DNA of 64,000 bases. Source: Paenibacillus piscarius (GTDB lineage Bacteria; Bacillota; Bacilli; Paenibacillales; Paenibacillaceae). Below, one piece after another: positions 34,162 to 42,352 of this stretch. The stretch lies in NCBI RefSeq assembly GCF_022234545.1, contig NZ_JAIEUI010000003.1, positions 354,500 through 418,499 on the forward strand, written 5' to 3'. Position 1 is the first letter of the stretch, and the number at the start of each line of letters is the position of its first letter. The notes below the pieces were generated by a model that saw only the letters and a program-made list of their open reading frames with translations, ran no database searches and was not told the DNA's origin. A program made the position numbers and the translations under genes.

Positions 34162-35142
34162 TCAACGGTCGCGTCCGGCGAAATAGCGGAGCAGGGTCTC
34201 CAGATCGGCATGAGCCGGGAAGCTGGAGAGCTGCTGCACGATGGCTGCGGCCTGGGACAGGTAGTCCTGGCTGACGGCCTCTGCGCGGGTTAGCGCATCG
34301 CTGCCCTTGACCAGCTCCAGGACATGAGCGATGTCGCCGGAAGAGGAGGCAGGTCCGATCCTGCGGATCACCGGGGCAAGCTGCGGGTCCTGCAGGGCGA
34401 ACAGCACCGGCAGGGTCACCTGGCCGTGGCGCAGATCGCTGCCGGCCGGCTTGCCGAGCACATCGGCGGATTGGGTGAAGTCCAGAATGTCGTCCTGAAT
34501 CTGGAATGACATACCCAGTGCTTCCCCGAAGGCATAGAGCAGCTGGGCCGTCTCCTCAGTGCTCTCTGCGGACAGTGCGCCTACCTTAAGGCAGGTGGCC
34601 ATCAGCAGCGCCGTTTTGTTGCGGGACTTCTCCAGGTACTGCTCCAGCGTAAGATCATAGTCGAAGACATGCTCCATCTGCTGATATTCGCCTAAGCATA
34701 GCTGGGCAGTTGCCACAGAGGACAGATCGTGAACATAACGCTCTCTGTCGCCTGAATACTTGCTGAGCAGTTCAATGACGCGGGCGGACATATAATTGCC
34801 GATGTGCACAGCAGATAATATCCCGGTCTTCATATGCAAGGCTGGCTCGCCCCGCCGCCGCTCGGCTTTGTCAATAATATCGTCATGAATCAATGAGGCC
34901 GCATGGATGAATTCCGCCGCTGCCGCCAACTGCAGGGTACGGCGTCCGGCGGGCTTGCGTCCGAACCGGCTGCCGACCACCACCATCAGCGGGCGGAGAC
35001 GTTTGCCGCCGGAACCTGTCAGCTCAAGAATACTCTGCGCCAGCTGAGACTTCTTGGGCACATCCTTATCGCGGGCTACCAGATTCTTAATTTCATTGTT
35101 TATTTCGTGCAGGTTAATATTCAGTGCTTCGTGCAGCTTCAT
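34162..35142 (-). CDS. hepT: Trans-polyprenyl diphosphate synthase (HepT / DmkB-like)
   Basis: 326 residues. First aspartate-rich motif DDIIDKAERRRGEP, second QDDILDF, and GKRLRP binding the homoallylic diphosphate: the large catalytic subunit of a two-component heptaprenyl-type synthase. It builds the isoprenoid tail for the menaquinone pool; in the EET locus DmkB has this role. ATG 35142 (MKLHEALN) has AGGTGG about ten bases upstream. A TTG at 35163 overlaps the preceding stop. Last gene of the pplA operon. Confidence 0.92.
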   Translation of the reverse strand: MKLHEALNINLHEINNEIKNLVARDKDVPKKSQLAQSILELTGSGGKRLRPLMVVVGSRFGRKPAGRRTLQLAAAAEFIHAASLIHDDIIDKAERRRGEPALHMKTGILSAVHIGNYMSARVIELLSKYSGDRERYVHDLSSVATAQLCLGEYQQMEHVFDYDLTLEQYLEKSRNKTALLMATCLKVGALSAESTEETAQLLYAFGEALGMSFQIQDDILDFTQSADVLGKPAGSDLRHGQVTLPVLFALQDPQLAPVIRRIGPASSSGDIAHVLELVKGSDALTRAEAVSQDYLSQAAAIVQQLSSFPAHADLETLLRYFAGRDR

Positions 35143-35159
35143 CGTTTGGTTCCCACCTG

Positions 35160-35609
35160 TCAAATGGCTTTGCTGGTACGGCTTCGTTGTTTGCGCTCCT
35201 GGATGAGGAATTCATCAAACTCCCGGGCCGTATGCCGTTCTGTGAACTCTCCATTTGAACGTTCAATCTGCATTTTCTTAATCATAGGAGCCATGTAGGC
35301 CACCAGGTCAAGCTCCCGGCATTTTACGGCGAACTGCAGGTAGAAGCTGTAGAGATAATCTCCATCCAAAATGTTGCGGATCAGGTCAGGATGATGCGGG
35401 ATGCATTCCATATGGCGCTGAGCGGCCACAGTAAGAATGATATAAATGCCTAGCAAATGGACTTTGCGGTCATATTCCAGATCATGGCGTTCCAGTACCG
35501 GGAGCAATGGCTCACATTCTGCCGGAGAGAGAGACAACTGAATACCGGCAACCTCTGACATTTCAGCCTGAAGCAACCGGAGCGTATCTTCAAAGAGTTT
35601 ATTGTTCAC
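35160..35609 (-). CDS. HepS-like small subunit of polyprenyl diphosphate synthase, short form
   Basis: 149 residues from GTG 35609, with AAGGAG eight bases upstream. ILDGDYLYSFYLQFAVK resembles the LAGDYFSGLYYSLL segment of B. subtilis HepS, and YIILTVAAQRHM matches its preceding helix, so I infer a HepS (component I) relative. It is about 100 residues shorter than HepS. Direct coupling to hepT supports a heterodimer. The assignment is by eye and moderate. Confidence 0.65.
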   Translation of the reverse strand: MNNKLFEDTLRLLQAEMSEVAGIQLSLSPAECEPLLPVLERHDLEYDRKVHLLGIYIILTVAAQRHMECIPHHPDLIRNILDGDYLYSFYLQFAVKCRELDLVAYMAPMIKKMQIERSNGEFTERHTAREFDEFLIQERKQRSRTSKAI

Positions 35610-35721
35610 AAGCTTCTCTCCTTCGTGTCGGTTTTGCCGGTAGCAACCATAGCCCTGCTTAGCCCTTCAAAACCATTGTGCTGCAATTTGCACGATTGTG
35701 CATTCACCTTGTTAAACAAGG

Positions 35722-35751
35722 AGAGTAATGTGTCCAAGGACACATTACTCT
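35722..35751. repeat. 14-bp perfect inverted repeat between ndh2 and hepS
   Basis: AGAGTAATGTGTCC and GGACACATTACTCT with a two-base AA centre, 38 bp after the ndh2 stop. No good T run follows on the minus strand, so it may attenuate or stabilise the mRNA rather than end it. Confidence 0.75.
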
Positions 35752-35788
35752 TAAGCATAACATATTCAGTTGACAACAGCCCGCAGGG

Positions 35789-37666
35789 TTAGTCGGTAAA
35801 CAGATACCAGCGCCGGACGAGCGGAATCTTCTTCCACTGCTTCTTGAGCCAAGGCAGAACGTAGTAATCCAGACCGAACACGCTGCCGGAGCCGCCGATG
35901 CAGGCAATCGCTGCACCTACATACCAGAGCATTTCGGTGGCTGCCATCTTGGTGGTCCAGATCATGACCGCCATGGCGATCGTCGCCAGAGAGGAGATGG
36001 CGGTGAACAAACCAACGATGAGCATTACGCCGAAGACGATTTCGGCACAGACCATACCGATCTGGAACCATTTCGCCAGGAAGGTGTAAGAACCATCATT
36101 GTTGTAGAACAAAAGATCCATGAACCAGTTCGACGTATTATAGATGAAGCTTGGAACCGGCAGCGCCGATACCGCCTCTTTGGCAGTCGAAACTGCAGAA
36201 GCAGCGGACTGTGCATCTACGGTTGTCTTAACGGCATCTACAGCCTGGCTTGCTGCCGAAGTGGCATCAGCATAAGGGGCAGCAGGAATCAGGAAAATCT
36301 TGTTCGGATCAACCCAAATCTTACGGATCTTCTCAATCCCTTCATACAGCCACATGCCGCCTAGCAGCATACGGAGCGGAACGAGCCAGAAGTTCGGCGA
36401 GCGCTTGGAGAAGTATCCGCCGACGAAGCTCTTGCGGTTCTCCACATGGAAGAACTCGTGCATCATATATGTCCAGACCTTGTTGAAGCCAAGGACCTGC
36501 GACAGGTAGAACATATTAATGAAGTGTTTGGACAACATAGCCATGAAGCCGGTCAGCATGAAGAACTTGCCCGGCAGACCAACGTTGGCTACACCGTAGC
36601 GGCTGCCGATCGAAACCATCGTACCGTGGAAGCCTGGTTTGTAGGCTTTCTTAGGCGTTCCCTTGATATCGGCAGTAATATTGCCTGCGATAACCGGGGC
36701 TGCCTGCTCGGCATTCTCAACCATCTGAGGAACTGGACGTTCTTCGCCTTCAGGGATGTAGAAGATGTTATCCCCGACGACGTAGACATTCTTATGGTCA
36801 ACACTCTCAAGGTGTTCATTGGTAACAATACGCTTACGGCCCTGCTGCTGAACATCAAGGTTGCCGACAAGCTCGGAGCCTTCAACACCGGCAGTCCAGA
36901 CGATAGTGTGGGAATCCACGACGTTCTTCTCGCCGAGAGCCACGGAACCTTCGCCAACTTCAGTGATCTTGGCGCCGGTTACGATCTCAACCTTCAGCTT
37001 GCGGAGACGGGCTTCGGCCTTCTGGATCAGCTTATCCGGCAGGATCGGCAGAATCTTAGGAGCCATATCCGCTACGATCAGTCTGACTTCGGAAGGATCA
37101 ATGAAGAATTCTCTGCACAGCTCGTCGCGCTGTTCAGCCATTTCACCAACGAGCTCGACGCCGGTGAAGCCTGCACCGATGATGACGAAGGTCAGCATGG
37201 AGCGGCGTACTGCCGGATTCTTCTCTCGGGCAGCCTGGGTGTACATATCGCGGATCTGGCGCTTCAGAGCTACTGCATCGTCGTAAGACCAGAAGGAGAA
37301 GGTATTCTCTTCTGCTCCGGGAATTCCGAAGAAGGTTGGCTTGCTTCCTGTACCGATAACCAGATAATCATAAGCATAAGTGGCTTTGTCGGACTTCAGC
37401 TTCTTGCCTTTGAAGTCGATGTTGCTGATTTCATCCAGAACAACATCAACCTTCAAGCCGGCGAACACTTTCTTCAGGTCAACTTTGATCGAATCCTCAG
37501 GTGCGCGATTCGCAGAAACCTCATGCAGCTCAGTCAAAAGAGTGTGATATGGATTTCGGTCGATCAGTTTGATTTCTACATCTTTGTCGTTCTTAAATTT
37601 CTTTGCCAGTTTTTTAGCCGTGAGTACGCCGCCGTAGCCGCCCCCCAAAATGACTATTTTCTTCAA
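35789..37666 (-). CDS. ndh2: Type II NADH dehydrogenase with C-terminal membrane domain (EET Ndh2)
   Basis: 625 residues from a TTG start with GAGGTGAG upstream. Residues 1-410 are a normal NDH-2: FAD site GGGYGG (8-13), NAD site GAGFTG (164-169) and YVVGDN (about 295). Residues 425-625 add a DoxX-like membrane domain of about four helices, with an Ala/Val-rich extracytoplasmic insert (465-502) between the first and second. Housekeeping NDH-2 enzymes are about 400 residues; the membrane extension is the hallmark of Listeria EET Ndh2. It passes NADH electrons to demethylmenaquinone. Only 49 bp separate it from pplA. Confidence 0.95.
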   Translation of the reverse strand: MKKIVILGGGYGGVLTAKKLAKKFKNDKDVEIKLIDRNPYHTLLTELHEVSANRAPEDSIKVDLKKVFAGLKVDVVLDEISNIDFKGKKLKSDKATYAYDYLVIGTGSKPTFFGIPGAEENTFSFWSYDDAVALKRQIRDMYTQAAREKNPAVRRSMLTFVIIGAGFTGVELVGEMAEQRDELCREFFIDPSEVRLIVADMAPKILPILPDKLIQKAEARLRKLKVEIVTGAKITEVGEGSVALGEKNVVDSHTIVWTAGVEGSELVGNLDVQQQGRKRIVTNEHLESVDHKNVYVVGDNIFYIPEGEERPVPQMVENAEQAAPVIAGNITADIKGTPKKAYKPGFHGTMVSIGSRYGVANVGLPGKFFMLTGFMAMLSKHFINMFYLSQVLGFNKVWTYMMHEFFHVENRKSFVGGYFSKRSPNFWLVPLRMLLGGMWLYEGIEKIRKIWVDPNKIFLIPAAPYADATSAASQAVDAVKTTVDAQSAASAVSTAKEAVSALPVPSFIYNTSNWFMDLLFYNNDGSYTFLAKWFQIGMVCAEIVFGVMLIVGLFTAISSLATIAMAVMIWTTKMAATEMLWYVGAAIACIGGSGSVFGLDYYVLPWLKKQWKKIPLVRRWYLFTD

Positions 37667-37715
37667 GAGAAACTCACCTCATTCGTCTGATTAGCTGCAA
37701 AAGGGTAGCGAATAC

Positions 37716-38621
37716 TTATTTCGCGCCTTCGAGTGCTTTTTGTGCCAGTGTGAAATATTCGCCAACGTGAATTGATACGCCGGAGATTGCGTCTGTTTTG
37801 CCTTCAGCATCCAGTGCAGGAGCCTGGCCTTTGTTTTCAAGGAAATATTTCTCGGCTAGGGCGATTTCTTCGTGCCATTCAGCAGCAGCGCCGCCGGCTT
37901 TCATGCCGTACTTGCCGTCTACGGAATATTGTTTCTTATCATCGCCTGCAGCATTCACACCGCTGAAATTAACAGCTACAACGTTGCCGTTAGCAACGGT
38001 AAGAGCAACTGTGGATTTCCAGCCGGATTTGGCATCCATTTCGCCTTCGGCAGTATATCCGCCGTCTTTGTATGGACCAGCTTCTGCTGGACCGGCTGCA
38101 AGAGCGGCCTGAGCAGCGCCTACGAAGTCGCTGACATGTACGGATACGCCGGAGATAGCATCGGTTTTGCCTTCTGCATTTACAGTCAGGGCTGCAGGAT
38201 CTTGTTTCTCAACGAGGAAAGCTTCTGCCTTCGCTGCCTGCTCATGCCATTCGGCTTGAGCGCCGCCTTTTTCAACCAGACCGTATTTGCCGTCTTCGGA
38301 TACTTTTTTCTTCAGGTCGCCGGCTTTTTTAACATTGAACGCGTCCCAGTCAGCCTTGGTGATTTTGCCGCCTTCTACAGTAAGGATAGCAAAAGTCTGC
38401 CAGCCGGTTTCCGGATCAGCGTCAACAGTTCCGTAGTAAGTTCCGTCCTGATACTTGCCTGTTTCAGCAGCAGGAGCAGCAGTTGCTTCAGCAGCAGGGG
38501 CTTCGGTTGCTGCAGCAGGAGCTGTGGTCGCTGCCGCGTTGCTGTTCTTGTCATTGCCGCATCCGGCGAGCAAAGTGCCAAGAACAAGAGCGCTTGACAG
38601 GATTACAGAAGCTTTTTTCAT
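37716..38621 (-). CDS. pplA: PplA-like lipoprotein with two FMN-binding domains
   Basis: 301 residues. Lipobox LLAGC (Cys21), Ala/Thr-rich tether (28-55), then two FMN-bind domains (about 57-170 and 183-300), each ending in DAISGVS (154-160 and 277-283). In Listeria PplA the same two-domain layout carries covalently bound FMN attached by ApbE/FmnB and passes electrons out to iron. The attachment residue is normally Thr; here both sites end in Ser, preceded by Val rather than Ala. GGAGGT lies ten bases before the ATG. No ApbE gene is in the window. First gene of the minus-strand operon. Confidence 0.92.
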   Translation of the reverse strand: MKKASVILSSALVLGTLLAGCGNDKNSNAAATTAPAAATEAPAAEATAAPAAETGKYQDGTYYGTVDADPETGWQTFAILTVEGGKITKADWDAFNVKKAGDLKKKVSEDGKYGLVEKGGAQAEWHEQAAKAEAFLVEKQDPAALTVNAEGKTDAISGVSVHVSDFVGAAQAALAAGPAEAGPYKDGGYTAEGEMDAKSGWKSTVALTVANGNVVAVNFSGVNAAGDDKKQYSVDGKYGMKAGGAAAEWHEEIALAEKYFLENKGQAPALDAEGKTDAISGVSIHVGEYFTLAQKALEGAK

Positions 38622-38644
38622 TTTGATATGACCTCCAAGAAAAT

Positions 38645-38683
38645 AGTTTAAAATATATATATTAAAATGTAAAACATTTTAAT
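38645..38683 (-). promoter_or_regulatory. pplA promoter with 10-bp inverted repeat over the -35
   Basis: On the minus strand TTTACA (38673-38668) and TAAACT (38650-38645) are 17 apart. ATTAAAATGT (38661-38670) and ACATTTTAAT (38674-38683) form a perfect 10+10 palindrome covering the -35 box. A repressor site is likely; the sequence is not a classic Rex, Fur or PerR box. Confidence 0.65.
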
Positions 38684-38693
38684 AGCGTTTGGA

Positions 38694-38868
38694 AGTGATA
38701 AAAATCACTTTATAAATGATATAAATCACGTTTGAATCGGTCTTAAGTCCCTTTTTGTAGCAGACATACGACATATATCGGCAAGCAATAGAAAAAATTT
38801 AATGATCTCGTTTCTTGTTCGATGGCATTTTAGCACAAGCAGGGGGATTATCATGTGAAAATAATCAC
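38694..38868. promoter_or_regulatory. FNR/CRP-like sites upstream of pplA
   Basis: GTGA-N6-TCAC at 38695-38708, ATGA-N6-TCAC at 38716-38729 (centres 21 bp apart, two helical turns) and TGTGA-N6-TCACT at 38854-38869. The Firmicute Fnr/ArcR/CRP consensus is TGTGA-N6-TCACA. Such sites upstream of an electron-transfer lipoprotein suggest oxygen or redox control. Confidence 0.65.
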
Positions 38869-39102
38869 TTAAATATTAAATAATTTTACTTCTGAAGTAT
38901 ATCAAATTTTAGAATTTTTGAATAGCTTTTTAAAAAGTCTTTTATGTGACAATATATGATTTTTTTCGCACCGGAAGCCCCTGCGGGCTCCCTAGGTCTG
39001 ACCCCGGCTCCGATTCAGCGAAAAGTCAGAAGGGTAATACTTCACTAGGAATTATAAGCTTATGCCAGACTATAAAAAGACAGCGAAGGAGATGAGCTTG
39101 TA

Positions 39103-39306
39103 GTGGATAACAATGTAATCAAAGGCAAGTGGATGCAGATTAAAGGTGAAGCGAAGAAGCAGTGGGGCAAGCTGACGGACGACGATCTGGATGTCATTGC
39201 CGGTGAAAAAGACAAGCTGGTCGGCAAGCTGCAGGAGCGTTACGGCCATACCAAAGAGGATGCCGAAGCGGAATACCATAAATGGGAGCAGTCTTACCGC
39301 AACTAA
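39103..39306 (+). CDS. CsbD family stress protein
   Basis: 67 residues from GTG 39103, with AAGGAG about 11 bases upstream. IKGKWMQIKGEAKKQWGKLT, DDLDVIAGEKDKLVGKLQERYG is the CsbD/YjbJ signature, here given by its two halves. These small hydrophilic proteins are general-stress induced in Bacillus under SigB; the molecular role is unknown. A GGGTAA at 39032 might be a SigB -10, but I see no matching GTTT box. A perfect 18-bp hairpin follows. Confidence 0.9.
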   Translation: MDNNVIKGKWMQIKGEAKKQWGKLTDDDLDVIAGEKDKLVGKLQERYGHTKEDAEAEYHKWEQSYRN

Positions 39307-39325
39307 TATAGGCGTGAGGTAGCAG

Positions 39326-39365
39326 GAAGAGGAGCGCAAATCAGATGTGATTTGCGCTCCTCTTC
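39326..39365. terminator. Long perfect hairpin after csbD
   Basis: GAAGAGGAGCGCAAATCA and TGATTTGCGCTCCTCTTC pair over 18 bases around GATG. There is no T tract, so it may be a terminator, an mRNA 3' stabiliser, or both. Confidence 0.8.
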
Positions 39366-39538
39366 TGTGTGCTGCCAACCAGGAGGCACGGGATACAAAA
39401 TCAAGATGCGTAAACCAGTCCGCTCTCTCATACACGTACATATGTAATAGCCCTGTTGCTTCATGTTTTCATTCCTCTATATATGATACTATAAACAATA
39501 ATACAGATATCTCATCTTTTCGCCCCAGGAGTGAAGCC

Positions 39539-40951
39539 ATGGAATATGTCAAAATATTTTTTGTAAATACAGCACTACTCATTACACTGTCCTATTTGGC
39601 AAATTTAATATACAAGCATACGGTGACCTATGCTTCTGAGCCTGTCAAAAGAATTAGCTGGGTGCTGCTGGCCATCTTCGCCGGATGGATCAGCAGCTTC
39701 TTTGGATACCGGCTGCAGGAGCATGTCATTTTTGATCTGCGGTTTGTGCCGCTCATTATCTCCACGATGGCGTATCCCCAGCCGCTGGTTCTGCTCATCA
39801 TCGGGATCGGGACCGGGCTGACCCGGCTGACCTTCGGAGTGACAGATGCGGCATATGTCGGCGTACTGAACCTGTCGCTGCTGGGTCTGGTCTGTGCAGG
39901 GCTAAGCCTCTGGATGAAGCGTTCAGCGGCCTCAATGGTCCGCAAGGGCGCGATTGTCATTCTGGCTGTCAATTTGGTGAATGCGCTGAATATCGCTGTG
40001 TTCGGGGTTATTCCTACCCGGGAATACATAACGGATATTATGCCCGTTACATTGCCTGCAGGTCTGGTGCTCAGTGTGCTGTTCGCACTGATTATCCGGG
40101 ACTTCCATCTGGACCTGATGCGTACCGGGCAGATCGTAAGAGCCAATGAGCTGTTGTCGGAGCAGACGGAAGAGCTGCACAAGAACAAGATTGTGCTGGA
40201 GGAACGGGCCAGGCAGCTGATGCTGGCCTCGCAGTTCAAATCGGAGTTCCTGGCGAATATGTCCCATGAATTGCGGACGCCGCTGAACAGCATTATTAAC
40301 CTGTCCCAGATGATTGAAGAAAGCGGCAGTGAGCTGAGTGTGGAGGAGCTGTCCGAATACGGCGCGATCATTCACCGCTCGGGTGAAGAACTGCTCTCGC
40401 TGATTAATGATATTCTCGACCTGTCCAAGGTGGAGGCCGGGAAGCTGGATGTGGTGATCGAGGAACTGAATATCAGCGAGGTTCCGGAACTGCTGCTTCA
40501 GCATTTCGGCGTTATCGCCAGACAGAAGCAGCTTACCTTCAATGTATCGCTGGACGAAGCAGTGCCTCCTGTGATCTACACCGATCCCCAGCGGGTACAG
40601 CAGATTCTCCGCAATCTGCTCTCGAATGCCTTCAAGTTCACTGCGGCTGGGGGCGTCTCCATGAATATCCGCACAGCGGAACGGCAGGAGGGTCCTGCTC
40701 TGCGCAGCTGGGTTGTCTTCGAGGTACAGGATACGGGAATCGGCATTCCTGCGGAGAAGCATGACCTGATCTTCGAGGCTTTTGAACAGGCGGATACGAA
40801 TGTGAGCCGCAAGTATGGCGGTACTGGGCTGGGCTTATCCATCAGCAGCAATCTGGCCCGGCTCCTCGGCGGCTTCATTACCTTGCACAGCCGGGAAGGG
40901 GAAGGCAGCCTATTTTCGTTATATCTTCCGCTTCCCTCCGGGACATCCTGA
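39539..40951 (+). CDS. 5TM sensor histidine kinase
   Basis: 470 residues. Residues 1-190 form five or six helices of the 5TMR-LYT (LytS-like) type (PLIISTMAYPQPLVLLIIGI region). A short coiled coil (205-235) leads to a HisKA domain with MSHELRTPLN (His243) and an HATPase with NLLSNAFKF, DTGIGIP and GGTGLGLSIS. It is a complete kinase core; no response regulator is adjacent, so the partner is unlinked. AGGAG lies seven bases before ATG 39539. The HisKA core differs from true LytS (His_kinase family), so this is a hybrid of sensor and core types. Confidence 0.9.
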   Translation: MEYVKIFFVNTALLITLSYLANLIYKHTVTYASEPVKRISWVLLAIFAGWISSFFGYRLQEHVIFDLRFVPLIISTMAYPQPLVLLIIGIGTGLTRLTFGVTDAAYVGVLNLSLLGLVCAGLSLWMKRSAASMVRKGAIVILAVNLVNALNIAVFGVIPTREYITDIMPVTLPAGLVLSVLFALIIRDFHLDLMRTGQIVRANELLSEQTEELHKNKIVLEERARQLMLASQFKSEFLANMSHELRTPLNSIINLSQMIEESGSELSVEELSEYGAIIHRSGEELLSLINDILDLSKVEAGKLDVVIEELNISEVPELLLQHFGVIARQKQLTFNVSLDEAVPPVIYTDPQRVQQILRNLLSNAFKFTAAGGVSMNIRTAERQEGPALRSWVVFEVQDTGIGIPAEKHDLIFEAFEQADTNVSRKYGGTGLGLSISSNLARLLGGFITLHSREGEGSLFSLYLPLPSGTS

Positions 40952-40982
40952 CCCGGCCAACAACATTTGTGAATTCGGTGTA

Positions 40983-41010
40983 TTGACAGAAACCGGGCGC
41001 GGAGTAGAAT
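40983..41010 (+). promoter_or_regulatory. Promoter of the MFS gene
   Basis: TTGACA and TAGAAT separated by 16 bases, 36 bp before the ATG. Confidence 0.75.
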
Positions 41011-41046
41011 GAAGCAAAAGCCGCGTCAAAGGAGAGTCATTACCCC

Positions 41047-42321
41047 ATGAACATCATGAGAAGCAGGCCGCAGCGCAGCCGCTCGAAGGAAGTGCGCAAA
41101 GCCTCAATACACCGCAAGAATCTGCAGATTGCAACCTTCGAGGGGATTCCTTCCACCATCTTTCAGGTGCTGCTGCAAGGCCAGTTCCTGACAGGCTTTC
41201 TGTTATACCTTGGCGCAAGCTCAAGTCAGATCGGATTCGTCCTGGCGCTGACTACCCTGGTCAATGTCGCACAGATTGGTGTGGCCTTCCTGATCCAGAA
41301 GCTGCCCAGCCGCAAATGGGCGATGGTCACTTTTATCGGGCTGCACAGGCTCCTATGGGCCTCTACGGGTCTGGTTCCGTTCATTTTTCCGCAAGAATAT
41401 TGGGTTACGGCCTTCATTGGCCTCTATACCATTGCGTTCATTGCCAACACCGCCGGCGGGGTGCTGTGGAACTCTGTGATCAGCGACCTGGTGCCTGCCC
41501 GGGTCAGAGGCCGTTACTTCGGCATCCGCAATACCTTCCTGAATGCACTGGGAAGCCTGGTGATGTACGGGGGCGGTATTGTACTGGACCGTTATCCGGG
41601 CGGACAGGGATTCCTGATCGTATACATCGTCGTCTGGATCTTCTCGATCTCTAATATTATTGTGTTCTTCTTCTACCCGGATGTGCCGTTCGAGAAATCT
41701 GCGGAGAAGGACTTTCTCCCGATGCTCAGGAAGCCGCTTCAGGACAAGCTGTTCATGAAGTCTACACTGTTCCTGGCGGCATGGCTGCTGCTGCAGAACC
41801 TGACCGTTCCGCTGTACTCTTATGTCATGCTCCAGCTGCTGAATATCAATTACGAGAAGCTGTCGCTGCTGAATGTGGCCCAGACCGTCTTCATGATGGC
41901 CAGCTTCTATGTATGGGGGAATCTGAATGCCAGGCACAGCAACAAGAAGCTGCTGCTCTGGACGCTGCCGATTATCGCTGTCTCGTCCCTGATCTGGGGA
42001 TTGTTATCCGTATTGCCGGTGCTGCCGGTATTGTTTGCTGCCCACATTGTGTTCGGCGTGGGTGTCGGCGGGTTCAACCAGCTTGCCTTCAACTTCATTA
42101 TTGGAGATACACCGAAGGGTGAGCGTCCGATGTACATGGCGATGTATGCGGCATTGACCGGTCTGGCGGCGTTCTTCGGGCCGCTGCTGGGCGGCCGCAT
42201 CTATGAATGGATTAAGGATTGGCCTCACGATATGCAGGTCTACGGGATGCAGCTTGTCGTAGGCGTGCTGATGATTGCTCTGGCACTGCTGCTGGGACGC
42301 CGCATTCTGCGGGATGAATAA
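41047..42321 (+). CDS. MFS transporter
   Basis: 424 residues with about 12 membrane helices after a basic N-terminal tail (about 30 residues). VISDLVPARVRGRYFGIRNTF between the fourth and fifth helices and the second-half loop GDTPKGERPMYMAMYAALTG resemble the MFS group with unassigned substrates often annotated near sugar or nucleoside carriers. AAAGGAGAG lies upstream. Probably in one transcript with the next gene (32 bp gap). Confidence 0.85.
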   Translation: MNIMRSRPQRSRSKEVRKASIHRKNLQIATFEGIPSTIFQVLLQGQFLTGFLLYLGASSSQIGFVLALTTLVNVAQIGVAFLIQKLPSRKWAMVTFIGLHRLLWASTGLVPFIFPQEYWVTAFIGLYTIAFIANTAGGVLWNSVISDLVPARVRGRYFGIRNTFLNALGSLVMYGGGIVLDRYPGGQGFLIVYIVVWIFSISNIIVFFFYPDVPFEKSAEKDFLPMLRKPLQDKLFMKSTLFLAAWLLLQNLTVPLYSYVMLQLLNINYEKLSLLNVAQTVFMMASFYVWGNLNARHSNKKLLLWTLPIIAVSSLIWGLLSVLPVLPVLFAAHIVFGVGVGGFNQLAFNFIIGDTPKGERPMYMAMYAALTGLAAFFGPLLGGRIYEWIKDWPHDMQVYGMQLVVGVLMIALALLLGRRILRDE

Positions 42322-42352
42322 TACTCGGGCTGAACAATAAGGAGGGAATCCG

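Noticed and set aside
39032..39037. SigB promoter for the CsbD-like gene
   Set aside because: A GGGTAA is present, but I find no GTTT-type -35 at the right distance.
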